Shown here in pieces: positions 46,061 to 58,389 of a stretch of DNA of 64,000 bases. The stretch is from positions 916,501 through 980,500 of the forward strand of contig JAUIRK010000570.1 in assembly GCA_030549495.1 (NCBI GenBank), written 5' to 3'. Positions within the stretch are counted from its first letter, which is position 1. Every line of letters starts with the position of its first letter. The notes beneath the pieces were generated by a model. That model saw only the letters and a program-made list of their open reading frames with translations, searched no databases and was not told the origin of the DNA. Source of the DNA: Nectonema munidae. Taxonomy: Eukaryota; Nematomorpha; Nectonematoida; Nectonematidae. A program made the position numbers and the translations under genes.

Positions 46061-49000
46061 CATTACTTACATGAAAGAGTTAAGAATGTAAAAAGTAGAA
46101 ATAAAAAATTATTATGAATTTCTATCCATTGTATTTTTGGTTTGTATCCCCAAGCGGCCAATAGGGCTTTGATATGGGCCCGCAAACTCGCATATGTTTA
46201 TTTTATTTGTTAATTTACATATTTATATTATATCCTTATTACACCATTGTTTGCTTGTTGTTCATTCTTTGAATATAAACTTTTCTTTCCAATATTTTTT
46301 TCATCTCAAATGAACTCTAATAAAAATTAGGCTTCTTAAGTTTTACTGTCAATCAGTTTCTTAATTTTTAGCTACATAATTCTCGGAAATAGAATAAAAG
46401 TATTGTATTAAATATTCTTGGCGAGTTGTTTCTCTAGGAGAAGTGTCGCCCGGACGTATGTTAATTTTGGCGGCCCTTAAACGTTCTCAAAACACTCCCA
46501 AACGTTGAAAACTGAATAATATGGGTATATACGCATGCAAAATAAAAACGCAAACTCTATACATCCTTGCATAATATTTGTAATGGATTAGATTGGTGTT
46601 AATGATAAGAATAAGAAAAAGGAGAAATTAATTTATTAAGATATCACACGTTCATTATAAATTCTAAATTCATAAAATAATCATTTGGACAAAGATTATT
46701 ATTACAAGGCAAGAAAAATTTTTAATCATATAACATAGATGCAAAACAAAAACAAAATATTGAAACAGCTGTTGTAAGTATCATTAAACTTTAAGATAAG
46801 GACTGGAAAAATAGTCAGAAATGATGGCTTCCATGGTAGATATTTATAAGAAAAAGATAATCAGACAGTCTTCTTAAGTAAAGTACAAAAAATACATATT
46901 TATTTATTACATGAGTAGAAATTGGTAATCGAACAAGCCATGTTATAACCAGATAAAAAGGTATCATGTAGAATTTTTTTTGAAGCGTTCAATTGAATAC
47001 AAATTAATGCGAAAAAAAATTTAACTTTGAATTATAAAATTGTGACATTTTATACTCAATAGCTTGCTTACAATTCGATAGTTTGTAGAATGGGCTATCA
47101 TAATTTGATATTTGTTTTTCAAAATCGTGTGAGATTAATTTAGCAAAAATCTCTGGTGACCAGTTACAAACATATTTCAGTGTAAAAATTCCAAGCTTTA
47201 GATTATGTATATCTGACACTTTTAGAGAAGAAATTTGATATAGTATAGACGAGATGTGTGTGCAATAGGATACCCTGGTTTGACATTGGATCTGAAGCTA
47301 TTTGATTTGTAAATATTATAGTTTTCAAGATAATGGAGAAAAGAAAAGTATATTTATAATGTATTGAATATGAACATGAAATTTAGATAAGAAAAGACTT
47401 TAAAAACCTATTTATTCTAAAAAAAACCAACGAATTTGAATTAATTCAAAAATAGGCAACCAAGTCTTCTTAAATTCTGAAGAGGAAATCCAAGTTTGAT
47501 TAGTTTTTAAGTTAGATTGACATTTCATTATTTACTTGGTTATTTATTTATTAATTTATTTAATTAGTTAGAGAAGACCAGCACTACAGTTAAGCAAACT
47601 AGACAATTTTTAAAGATGCAAATTCCAAGAATGCTTCTTTACTATTATATATTTTGGAATAATTCGGTACATTTGCTAATACCATTTGAGAATTTGAAAA
47701 TATATTTATGTTTTACAAAGTAGAGGGCCAGATCTACCTGCTGAGCAAATAAACCTTTTAGTCCTAAAACAAAATTTTACGCTTAACAGTTCAAATTTAG
47801 AAAAATTGTATGTTATCTTGCAATAAATAAAGACTATATTTTCCAAAGTTAATCTAAAAATGTGTTTCTAATTTTTGATAGAAATTCGATGAATGAATTA
47901 TCTCAAATGAAAAAAACCACGTTAAAATTTTAAATTTGGTGAAAATTATAGTGAGAATCACAAGTTTTGAGAATTCAGTTGAAATAATATAAGACAACTT
48001 TGATTAAAAAGAGTTATCTTTAACATTTTTCCTTTCCCACTTAAAATGTATGGTGAGCTGTAAGAAAAACTGCTCGCTATAGATTTGACAGGAAAGAAAA
48101 CGTATGTAAATAAATTTACTCTGAAGAAAAGATATAAAATTTTATCATTTTATTTTATATAAAACTTTTTGGAAAAAATATTAAATAATTATATTTGATT
48201 GCTTTGGCCAAATTTTAAAATCTTAAAATATTTTCAAAGAATTCAAAAATATCAAATTTTTGAGTTAAATCAAAATTGAATTGAAGAATATTGATAATAA
48301 CTTGATTGATTACTTAAAATTTCGATTGAATTAAAAATAAATAAAACACTAAATTTTCAAAACCTACAATGCAAATACACATATCTATAATTATTTTATG
48401 ACTCTACTCACGATTCGCAAACGTTATAAAATTTTTTGAAGAAACCACAGTTAGAATATTTTAAACAATTGACATTTGGCAAATAATATTTTATCAATGA
48501 CTGGTCTTATCAACTACTTAACTTGGATTTGTTTGAAGTTTACCACTAATTGTATTCCATTTCGTCATATTTCGACTCTATATATGCTTACTCCGCATCT
48601 ACACTAATTTTCCTATATTGAAGCAAACGTGTTTTCTTCTTCTTCTTTATATTTAGTTCCTTTTAGATGTTCTTATTGAATTGGTATTTTTCTCGATGGA
48701 ACCAACTTAAATATTTAGGAAAAAATAAGTGTACTAATTTTTTATAACTTATTATAAAAATGTATATAAAAAAATTTTTTCCTATACATTCGAGTTATTT
48801 TTCGATTGTGGAAAAACCAAGTTCAATTTTCAATTCTCAAATTTATTTTGGAATATTTGCGAAAGTATATATATATACACACATTGTGCAAATTATGTTA
48901 AAGAAAACTTTTCATTTATCAATTTTCTTTTATGTATTTCATCTTTTTACAGCCATTTTGCCAATTTAATTACAATTACCCTAAAATTTGTTTGTTTATA

Positions 49001-49439
49001 CTTATAAAGCTCCAGTTCTCGAAACTAAATATCTGCTTGTCTTTTTCAATTAATTTTTTATAAAACAGGCAACTTTTATTTTAAGCGAAACTGGCATCCC
49101 AGTTGATCTGAAAGTGTTAGAAACTTTAAATTTTATGGATTATTGGACCTTAACACAATGCTCCTCAATATATAAATCTCGAAACGAATCCTTCATTAAT
49201 CCAAAATCACATTTCTAATTTTCTGTCTTTATGGTAACCTATATTTATTTCATCATCTTTAAAATTATGTTGATTCTTGTAAAATGTTAGAATACAATCT
49301 ATTTTGTAATCTTGTTTAAAATCGATATGATCTATAAAATTTATATTGATATCGATCTTTTAAATTTTAACACACTTATATTCAATATTTAGTTGAACAT
49401 TTTTACAACAACCCAGCCACTGAATGAGGTGAATCCAAC
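46061..49439. other. AT-rich stretch, nothing recognised
   Basis: Only short chance frames. Simple TTATTTA words near 47530-47560 and a (TA)n near 48868-48879. No repeat or RNA seen. Confidence 0.4.
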
Positions 49440-49730
49440 TTGATTCTATTCCCAAACTCTGATAAATGCAAGGTTTAGAGGCACGAAGGGCATCCGGCTA
49501 TGAAATTTGTCAAAACTTCAATGTAGTCAGTTCAAATAAAGTGGATGAGAAGAGATGAACAATGTGTCTGGGCGGAAAGTGATAGAAGGGAATATACAAA
49601 GGCAAAGAGAAGGTGAGGAAGATCAAAGCAAAGATGGATCGCCTATTTGAAGGACGATCTAGCTTCCAACGGTCTAATGGGTGATTTATTACTTCGTGAA
49701 CACTTGCAAGAATTGGCAAAAGATGAAGAC
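49440..49730 (+). pseudogene. RTE-type LINE, extreme C-terminal remnant
   Basis: Near 49545-49725 the frames read MRRDEQCVWAESDRREYTKA, KRRGRSKQRWIAYLKDDLAS (here with one frame change) and NGLMGDLLLREHLQELAKDE, matching the closing MRR...GRPKKRW-D-KEDL...DR--W--L end of RTE polyproteins. Just upstream, at about 49477, is GAAGGGCATCCGGCTATGAA, the same kind of word that precedes the RTE relic at 10860. Only the last 60-70 residues are left. Confidence 0.6.
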
Positions 49731-50649
49731 AAAGAAAAAGAGAAATTTAAATGTTTTTACAGGAAAGTATCTTCGTTAATTATTTTTAGTGCCGATAAAA
49801 CATTAATTTACTGTCTTTCATTTTATTTAAAACAACCATATTAACAAAACCTTTTATTGAAAACTTTTTGTGTCAATAATTTTTATTTTTGTCAAAGATA
49901 TTCTATAGCAACTACTTTAAGGCAAAACTCATTTTGGCATCATCAAAGTGAAGTTTCCCTTCAAACAAATCAATGAAACAAATTGCATTTTTACTTCTTG
50001 TCCAAATTTACTTTTTTAATCGAAATCGCTTCAGCTTCGCTTATTTTTTCATCTTTAACAAGCATAAATATTAGATGTCTGTGATAATAATCTATATAGT
50101 AATATCTCTAAGCAAATCTGTGTCAGGAACAGGCTCATAACAAAATAATAAGAAGCTGAAGGAAAAATAAAAAGGTCAAATTTTTATTTCGGTCAAATCA
50201 TTTTATATTTGAAATTGTTTATTTCTTACTCTAAATTGAAAACTATAGGTGATTCGTATGCATCTTTTATGTTCGATTTATTCCTCAATTGCATCCAAAA
50301 TTAGAAATCATTTCAACTAATCTATTGATAATAATATAACATAGTATATTGATATAAGTAGCATAAAACATATTTCATCATCCTTCATCTCTAAATGATT
50401 CAACTTATATATTTAACATCTAGTTAACAGACTTAAGCATATTGGACTTGTTAATTTTGTGATCCGAACTTCCATCCCTCCCCTCAATTTTGCTTTATGA
50501 TTTCCTTTGCTTTTTTCCAAAGTTATAATCTAAACACATGACCACTACATCTCTGTGTTTTGCAATCAATAATAAAAAAAATGATTTTTGCTTAGCAAGT
50601 AATGTTAAATTTAAAAACATAATATTACCAATTTAAATAAGCACGATGA
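49731..50649. other. AT-rich stretch, nothing recognised
   Basis: No gene, repeat or RNA recognised. Confidence 0.4.
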
Positions 50650-51055
50650 TATAGCATTACAAGTTGAAGTGAAATGTTTTCAAATTCAAGTGAAACGTTT
50701 TCAAGTTCAAGTGAAATGTTTTCAAGATTTAAGTAACGTTTTCAAGTTTGAATTTTAGCTTTAGATACGACTTGAAAATTTTTTAAGATGGGTAATAAAT
50801 ATTTTTACAAAAATTAATTTTTAGTTTGCATTATTTAATTTTTTTAGAACTCTAAAAATTTGTAAAAGATGTGTAATTATCTTCTCTCAACAAATAATCA
50901 AATATTTTCAAACTCCATAAAAAAATAGTTTTCAAGTCGAACCTAAAAATAAAACTACATAAAACTTGAAAATTCAATTTGAAAACGTTTCACTTGAACT
51001 TGAAAACGTTTCACTTGAATTTGAAAACATTTCACTTGAACTTGTAATGTTATAA
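50650..51055. mobile_element. Foldback-like element, family B, inverted 21-bp arrays
   Basis: Ends TATAGCATTACAAGTT (50650) and AACTTGTAATGTTATA (to 51055) are inverted copies with one mismatch. Inside the left end lie about four units of AAGTTCAAGTGAAATGTTTTC (21 bp); inside the right end the inverse, GAAAACGTTTCACTTGAACTT, is repeated about three times. A further inverted pair, ACGACTTGAAAA and TTTTCAAGTCG, lies deeper. The core of about 170 bp is AT-rich and non-coding. Same architecture as family A at 24482 but unrelated sequence. Confidence 0.75.
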
Positions 51056-51109
51056 ACAAAATTTTTAAGTTCCCTCTGCTTGCATAGATATCGAGCGAAT
51101 TTCTAGTTT

Positions 51110-51310
51110 TTTGAGTCTAAGATTTCGATGAAAATTATGTACATATTAAAAAATGATTTCAAAATATCTATTTTCTTCACTATAATAACATTAAAAGTAA
51201 AAATTTTAAAAGATTTTTAACATAAATCATAAAAATAAAAATTTAACACCATCTATGAAATTTTAAACTTTTCATAATGAATATTATTCTATAAATTTTT
51301 GACATTATTT
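51110..51310 (+). repeat. Dispersed repeat, copy 1
   Basis: Aligns with 53690-53880 in the same orientation: shared words GATGAAAATTATG, ACATATT-AAAAATGA, AAGTAA-AATTT and TTTAACACCATCT. No ends, coding frame or family recognised. It begins about 55 bp right of the foldback-like element. Confidence 0.55.
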
Positions 51311-52164
51311 GGAATAAATTAGTTTTTCTATAAGAAATAGTAAACAAAGACAGTTTGTCTAAATTAGTGAGTTTTTTAGAATTATGTGTGCCAAAAACTC
51401 AAGGTCCTCATTTGAATTGGCTTGAAATATTTTGCTTGTAATTGAACTCAAGAGAGGTTTACAATAATAAAGTTTCAAACTACTTCTACTTATATAACTG
51501 GACAGTAAAATAGATGACACAAAACTTGATAAACCTGACAATGTTTTTACACATTCGAAAAGCATAAGTCCATGGAAAAGATGCTAAAATATTCATTATT
51601 TCTCTATAGTATAAAATATTTCACATTAACTTTATTGAAAATGGTATATTTAGCAAGTAAAAACTAAAGTTCAATTATAAACAAAAAATATATGGGGTTA
51701 TAACAGAGAAGTGTAAAAAATAGGGCTGGTACTTTGAGTATTTGTGAGTTATTAGATCCTAAGTTTTGCGTTTAGAGCTTTTTGGTAGCAAAAAAGTGTG
51801 CCATTGTTAGAGATACACTTTGATCATTTTATCAATACAATCAAAAACTAGTCAAATAATTCAGTAAGCATAAAGATTAGAAAATCCATAACTTGTCTAC
51901 TAGTGAAATACAAACAAAATTGCAAACTTGTTACGAAACATGCAACTAATTAATTAACTATTCGTATATAATTAATTAAATAATTTTATCTAAACAAATA
52001 GCAATATAAAACCTATAATATATTATTTGGGCCATTAATACTTAAAAACTAACATTTATTTTTACTTCTTCTTGATTTATTTGTTGATTAAGCAAATTTG
52101 CTTGATCAAGGAATAAGATACGCTAAATAAAATTTTAAAAACTTAAGGTATTTTCATCATTGAT
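51311..52164. other. AT-rich stretch, nothing recognised
   Basis: Only chance frames; no repeat recognised. Confidence 0.4.
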
Positions 52165-52322
52165 AATTACAATTAAGGTAATGGTGCTGTGGGGTGTTTT
52201 CATCGGGAAGGCACAATTGCGCCGCTTGTATCAAACTATGAGGAATTTAGACGTGATGCGGGATCGAACCCAAGACATTGAGTTATCGAAACCCAGTATC
52301 TAACCAAGCTTATTCACGCCCC
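52165..52322 (-). repeat. tRNA-derived SINE, best preserved copy
   Basis: On the minus strand the head starts GGGGCGTGAATAAGCTTGG, with TTAGATACTGGGTTTCGATA and then GTCTTGGGTTCGATCCCGC, a clear pol III B box. The body runs CTCATAGTTTGATACAAGC, GCAATTGTGCCTTCCCGAT, GAAAACACCCC to CACCATTACCTTAATTG. The head keeps the A- and B-box spacing of a tRNA but cannot fold as one, so it is a SINE, not a tRNA gene. Related copies lie at 3958-4102 and 9015-9110. Confidence 0.7.
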
Positions 52323-53689
52323 TAGTTATTATTTCATTTAAATATCATATTTCATTTCGATTCACAACAAGATCACTTCTTGCACAATGTAGAGGAGAGT
52401 TGTTTAAACTGCGGCTCTCAATTTTCTCAAATTGCCTCTTTTAAAGGTATCCTGTATTCTGCATCTTTAAAAATAAGATAATACCAGGCCAGGAACGCTT
52501 AAATTATCCTCTACTCGTGCCTCATAAAAATTTTTGAAATAATCTGAAACTCGAATGTTTATTCTACTTTGCAATTTTTGCAAGTTAATTACTCACTTAA
52601 TTTTATTCGATAAACGAAAAGTTTTTTCTTTTAGGTAAGAAAAAATAGAACATTTCTATAAAAGAAGCAATGCATTGTTCCTGCTATAAAAACGAGTTTA
52701 ATTTAAAATATTGGAAAGGCAGATTGTTTTTTTTTATTTCAAATATTCATCTCATGTCCATATTAATTATTTATGCATGTTTTTCCACTGCTTTTTCAAC
52801 ATTAGTATAAATCTCTTTGAATAAATTAAAAATGTATATATTCAATCAAATCAAAACAAAATTAATTAATGATATCAAATAAAAAGAAGAACGCCTTAAT
52901 TTAAATTGAAGTAAAAGTGTTAGCTTCCAAAATTCCACTTATTTTGAAAAAATTGTAGACTACATTTTATTTTCCTAATGTTTTTACTTTTGTGTTCTAA
53001 TTTTACAGCTTTCAAAGTTTGGAGTGTTTATAATATAGTGTACAAGAATAGATAGCTTAAATTATTTTTAAATCTTTATGCAGTATCATTACGCCTACTT
53101 ATCTTTAATTTCTTAAAAAAAAATATATAAAATAGTGTTCATGTATTATTGAACTACGTTTGAAAAGGAAAGCCTGCCTGAAATCTAATTTCCTATCAGA
53201 ATGCGGTCTGTAAGGGAAAGAGTCTAGACAACCATGATGTAGAATATTAAGATGACTATATAAAATTTATTTAATCTACCATAACCCTACGAAAATATAT
53301 AAGTATGTCTAATATCATCAAAGTACAACCTTACTTATTTAAGCAAGGATCAATCTAAATCATTTATAGAATAGTAGCCTTTTTTTTCGTCTGAAATTGA
53401 ATGACCAATCAAATTGAGGTAAAATAAAGATAACCAATTAAAATGTAAAAGATTAATGACTTTTTATTTTCCATCATTTGTATTGTCAAAAATACTTTAA
53501 TATATTATATATACGAATTATATAAATACGATAAAATCGATGCAAAAACAGTCTTTAACTAATATGATGAAAAAATGCGTGTCTAGCTCCTTTACCTCCT
53601 TCTATAACACGTTCAGGCTCAATAAAACATAAGTGTCTCATAAAATATAAATCTTCTGCTACCTTGGCATGAGCATAAGGGCCTGAAGG
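52323..53689. other. AT-rich stretch, nothing recognised
   Basis: No gene or repeat recognised. Confidence 0.4.
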
Positions 53690-53880
53690 GCTTTATTGTG
53701 TTTCTAAAAGATTTTGATGAAAATTATGAACATATTTAAAAATGAATACCGCGTAAATTTTAAAATATTCACTTACTTCAATATAATGACATGAAAAGTA
53801 AGAATTTAACACCATCTTTAAAATTTTGAACTTTTTCACAATGTATTTTACTTTGAAAATTTTAAAGTTTTTAAATAAAA
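53690..53880 (+). repeat. Dispersed repeat, copy 2
   Basis: Partner of 51110-51310, see there. The shared closing word AACACCATCT also appears in inverse form as AGATGGCGT near 54646 and 54679, so further worn pieces may be present. Confidence 0.55.
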
Positions 53881-55146
53881 TGAGTTTTTACAAATTGTTA
53901 ACATTGATTAGTTTGTCTATGTCAGTGAGTATGTTTAGGGCCACGTATACAAATAATATATTGTGGTGATCTGAAACCGCTTAAGAAATCAAGAGGAGAC
54001 GTCTTATATATAAATCATCGAAACGAATAAATCTAATTTTGAATTTTATATGATTGATTCCAATAACAGCTTTCAAAAAAGAAGCTCTCTTAATACTGTA
54101 GGGGCTATTCAATAAAATATTCTGATCTTCAAATTCAAACAAATATAAAATTAAAATGTAGTCAATGAGTTCCTCTGGACTAGTGGTTCTCGTTTTTTGC
54201 CCGATTTAGAAAAGAATGGGGCCATTACATTTTTGTTAATCATAAAGCATGAATTCAAAAACTGATTTTAAATAAAAAAATTTTGCTACTTTTGCCATAC
54301 TGAAAATTTTGAAATATATCGACAGCTAAAAATCAAACTCTCCCTAAAATTTTTCGAATAGAATGCAGAAGCATCTTTCATAGTTGAAACTGAGTTTACG
54401 AACTTCTCGACCTTGAAACATATCGATTTACAAAAAAAATTTGCAAAAATATTTTGAAACTTGATTTGAAAAAACTGTTCCTCAGATCATCCAGTTAAAA
54501 TGTGGATATTTTATATATTTTTATAATGGTTGTTACTTTCTTCCTTTTAAATGGTGTTTTTAGGAAATATATTATAACAAATATAAAAAAATACTTAAAT
54601 AAAAGAAATATTGTTTCTAATTAGGAATATAGTTCCCGGAATTTATAGATGGCGTAATTAAATTTTAATTCCTTTATAGATGGCGTTAAAAAATTTTTAT
54701 TTTTTCAAAAATAATAAGGTTCTCTTACCTCATAACTTCGGATAAATATTATTTAATTTTTTATCTGAGGCTCCAATGCGAAAGTTAAGTTATATAAAAA
54801 CGTAAATAACTTTTAATTCATTATAAGCACAATCATAATGGCACTATAATTTTTGATTTTTAGATACGTCATTTCATTACAGAGACGCGTTTAATGTCTT
54901 TATATGTTGATTGTACCATTTTACTTGAATAAAAAGTTATACCTTGGATGTTTATTTAGCAAGATCGTGTTATTGTGTGCGATTCTATAGGTGTAAAGTT
55001 GCAATCGAATTTTTGTTCTTCAACCTCCCTTAAATACTATTTTTATACACACAAACAAAAAAGTAGAGTGCTTTGAAGAATATACTGGCTTTCAAAAAAT
55101 ACAGAAAGCTATGTTTTTTATATATTTTAGTATCCATACTCTATTA
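53881..55146. other. AT-rich stretch, possible hAT end
   Basis: No gene. TAGTGGTTCTCG near 54181 resembles a hAT terminus, but no partner with a target duplication was found for it. Confidence 0.35.
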
Positions 55147-55373
55147 CATTGTTTCTCAACTTCTTGCTGAAAATGGAATTATGGTTGATACTACATTTTT
55201 CTTATAAAATGGAATCTGGAAAAGAAAATTTTTCGAAAAAGTTAATTGAACTTAAAGAGAATAAATAATACAAATAAAAGTTTTTAAAAAAAGTGAAAGA
55301 TCTTAGACATTTTTCTACTTCAAAGTGAGTTAATCTCAATTGGCCATTTAAAGAAAATCGTTGAGAAACCCTG
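55147..55373. mobile_element. Eroded hAT-type MITE
   Basis: Left CATTGTTTCTCAAC and right GTTGAGAAACCCTG are inverted apart from two bases, and resemble the ends of the hAT at 33015. Flanking 8-mers CTCTATTA (55139-55146) and TTTTATTA (55374-55381) match at 6 of 8. No coding frame. Confidence 0.5.
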
Positions 55374-55467
55374 TTTTATTACATATTAATTTTTCTTTTT
55401 TTACAATTTGTGTATGCCTATAATTCTTGATTTTACAATAATTGATATCCAGGTATAACTATGCATT

Positions 55468-55871
55468 AGAAGAGACCGTTGGCTGGTTTTAGTGGGATGC
55501 AAAGTTCAGATATATCCTGGACTCAGCATTTTAGAAGGGACCATGGTTACCGTAAGGATGGACTTATAGCGCCAATCCCAATTTTTAGGAACCGTTTAGT
55601 TTCTCTGCAATTATAAACAAATTGGCGTGAAGTAAAAAGAAGTCAAGCTTATAATGAATTTCATAGTATGTTTGTTACAGCAAGTCAAACTCTTCTTAGT
55701 AACGCAGAAATTATCACAGTAATGCAATCACTTATTCTCAATCCAGATGATCTGGATTCGATTCACGTGTGTGACAATACTTACATCAGTCTAGCTGTGG
55801 AAGATTATTTTATTCTTGAATGCGATACTGACAACAAAAAAATAAAAATAAATAAATTTACTCACTTATAA
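55468..55871 (+). pseudogene. Unrecognised coding remnant
   Basis: One frame stays open for about 134 codons with a single stop near 55614. It reads PLAGFSGMQSSDISWTQHFR, RDHGYRKDGLIAPIPIFRNR, then NWREVKRSQAYNEFHSMFVT, ASQTLLSNAEIITVMQSLIL, NPDDLDSIHVCDNTYISLAV and EDYFILECDTDNK. Composition is clearly protein-like and less AT-rich than its flanks. I do not recognise the family. It could be an exon of a host gene, but the internal stop suggests a decayed copy, perhaps of a mobile-element protein. No splice sites or ends that I trust. Confidence 0.4.
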
Positions 55872-56221
55872 ATATGAATTTATCCAACTTTCAGCAAAAT
55901 AACTTCAAGAGATAAAAATCCAGTTATTAATTTTATCTGTATTTTGGAATTGTACATACGTATATTTTTGAAGGAAATTATGAAATCTTTTTTGCTTTTA
56001 GATTTTTTTATGGAAAACTAACTTTAGATCATATAAGTCCTATTTTCTTGTCCAAAGAATCAAAAAGTAGCTTCGAACATTATTAAAGCAAGAAAGTTTG
56101 AAAAGTCTTTCTATCTTGTCTTAGCATATCTGTTGGTTATAAAATATAATTGACAATTTTGAAAATGGAAAATCAATAGATATAAACCTAAAATACTAAT
56201 AATAATAAGTTTTTTTTTTAC

Positions 56222-56370
56222 TTTAAGTTTTCCTTTTTAATTTTAAGTTCCTTCTTTTTCATTTTAAATCTCCCCTTTTTCACTTCAAATTTGCCATTTT
56301 TCACTTTAAATTCTCATTTTTATTCTAAAAGTTCGTCCAAATTTCTCTTTTGTCTCATTTTTTTTTAACT
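56222..56370. repeat. Degenerate 21-bp minisatellite
   Basis: About six units of 20-22 bp with consensus near TTTTTCACTTTAAATTTCCC. The unit length matches the arrays of the two foldback-like families, but the sequence differs and no inverted partner was found. Confidence 0.55.
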
Positions 56371-58269
56371 TTTATGTGTTTTTTTTATCAGTGGCGATTA
56401 ACAATAAATGAGTTTTTTGGAAAATATAAGATGATATTAGTTTTCCACAATTCAAATCTTTATTAATATATCATTAATACTTTTTACACTTAACTTGACC
56501 ATCATTAAAAAAAGAATCTTTTTTAAAATTTTTAAATATAAACAATTTTTTGCATAAAATTGAAGAAAAAGGAACTTTATTATCTAATGATAATAATTTT
56601 AACACAAAATTGTATTTAACTTATATTTATATAAGTTATTTTAAGAAACTTTTATGCGTTATGAACATATGAGATAAGCCAAAAAAAGTTCTCTTTATTA
56701 TAAATTTTTTAATAAATTTAAGCTTAAGACTAAAAAAAATTTCCCTCACTGTTTGAAAAAACACAAAAGATCAAAGATGTTGTTCCAATACGTATAAAGA
56801 AAAAAATATTTCTTTAATTTTAGCCATGAATTGTTATAAAGATGTTCATTTGAATTCATCCCAAACGAACCTTGGAATGCGGAGGCTTTCATAGAATTTA
56901 CCAAATAAATTGTAAAAAAAAAAGAAAATGATGTTGAAATTAAGGAATCTAAAAATTCAAAAATCGACAAATACCACCCTTTAAAATCATTTATTCAAAA
57001 CCATGTAAAATTCATTCCCAAATACCTTTCTCATTGTCCTTATATGTTAAACACGTGTGAAAATTTTTTTCCTAAAGTGAAAGAAAATGTGAAAAACTTA
57101 TTAATTCAAATAGTACTAATAGTTCTCTCTTCGCATTAATCTCAAAAAGTGTAGGAAGAATAAGTGCACTAATGTGTGGTAATTCTTTTAGATATACAAT
57201 ATACATGCTAAACATAATCTAATAGAAATATAATAAAAAAAATTATAAAACTTAGACATTTAACAAAAATAGATCAAATTCTACGGCATTTAGCATTAAC
57301 ATGAACATAGAGGCGGTTGGCGAACTCTATTTGCCCATCTTCTGTAAAACAATCGGCATTCCTCAATTTTGCAACTTTTTGAGTATTCGCTTCATAAAAA
57401 ACAGTTTCTTAGGTTCATAAATCACCCATAGCCATTGACTCAAATAGGCATGTTTGATGAAGGCTTAAATATTTACAGTTTTTTTTTGATATACCAATCA
57501 AAAATGAAAACAATTTCTTATGTACCATTAAATAACTATGATACTATATAGAAAAAATAAGAGAAACTCTACTTATTTACAAAACTTTTCTTTTAAAACA
57601 AATAGTATATATTTCCCATATGGTTCAGTTATGAAATTAGTTCACAATTCAGAGTAGTGAATTTAAATAAGCCTTTTAAAATGTGATCCTAATGTTCCAC
57701 CCGCAGTAATGCTTTATATAACGTCTACAACTATAGGCTTCTCATTCTTGGGTGTCGAGCCTATATTGATGGGCTGAAAAAGCAAAATTGAAGTAATAAT
57801 GGATGCTCAAGTCTACCGAGCCATATGGATAATTCGGACATCTCTTCAAAGCATTTATATCTACAGTGTTAAGTTTTTTTGTGAAAATATCTTCAACAAA
57901 TTTAATACCAAGTTTTAAATTTCTTATTAAACCTAATTTTGATTCAATTTAAAAATACCGCAATATTCTTTTTCGATTTAAACTTATGAAAAGAACAAAT
58001 CCCAAATACTTTCATATATTGACCATACAATTTTTTCTGTTGATCGATTGTATGGCAAATTGACTCCGCTGCAAATATAGCAGGAACTATGAGGCGACCG
58101 CATCCCCTCCCCACCAATTTTCGAACCATTGTATACTTCAATCAAATTAAGCTTGATTTGCTGAAAGAAGAGATGTACTACCCATCAACAAGATGATATC
58201 GCTTATTATTCCGTGTATAATACGAGTACCACATATACCCGGGTATAAGTCTACCTTTAAGCAAGTTAA
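56371..58269. other. AT-rich stretch, nothing recognised
   Basis: No gene, RNA or repeat recognised. Confidence 0.4.
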
Positions 58270-58389
58270 CCGGTCATCGACCGCAGTCGACTTTACAAAA
58301 ATGTGAATCGTCTGCGTTTATTAATGCTTTTAAATACAAATCTTCTGCTTTGCATTAGATATCGTCTGATTATTCTAGTCGATAACGGG
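58270..58389 (-). mobile_element. piggyBac-type MITE, group III
   Basis: 120 bp between TTAA at 58266-58269 and 58390-58393. Ends CCGGTCATCGACCG and inverse of CCCGTTATCGACTA, imperfect. The core carries ATCGTCTGCGTTTATT, AATCTTCTGCTTTGC and ATATCGTCTGATTATT, the inverse of the GCAGACGAT words of group I, and matches the eroded copy at 12250-12345. Confidence 0.8.

Noticed and set aside
52255-52322. Possible tRNA gene on the minus strand
   Set aside because: It has a good B box but no stable acceptor, D or anticodon stems, and a SINE body follows; related copies at 3958 and 9015 confirm a SINE.
54181-55373. One 1.2-kb hAT element from TAGTGGTTCTCG to GAGAAACCCTG
   Set aside because: The left word has no matching 8-bp duplication with the right flank; the shorter pair 55147-55373 fits better.
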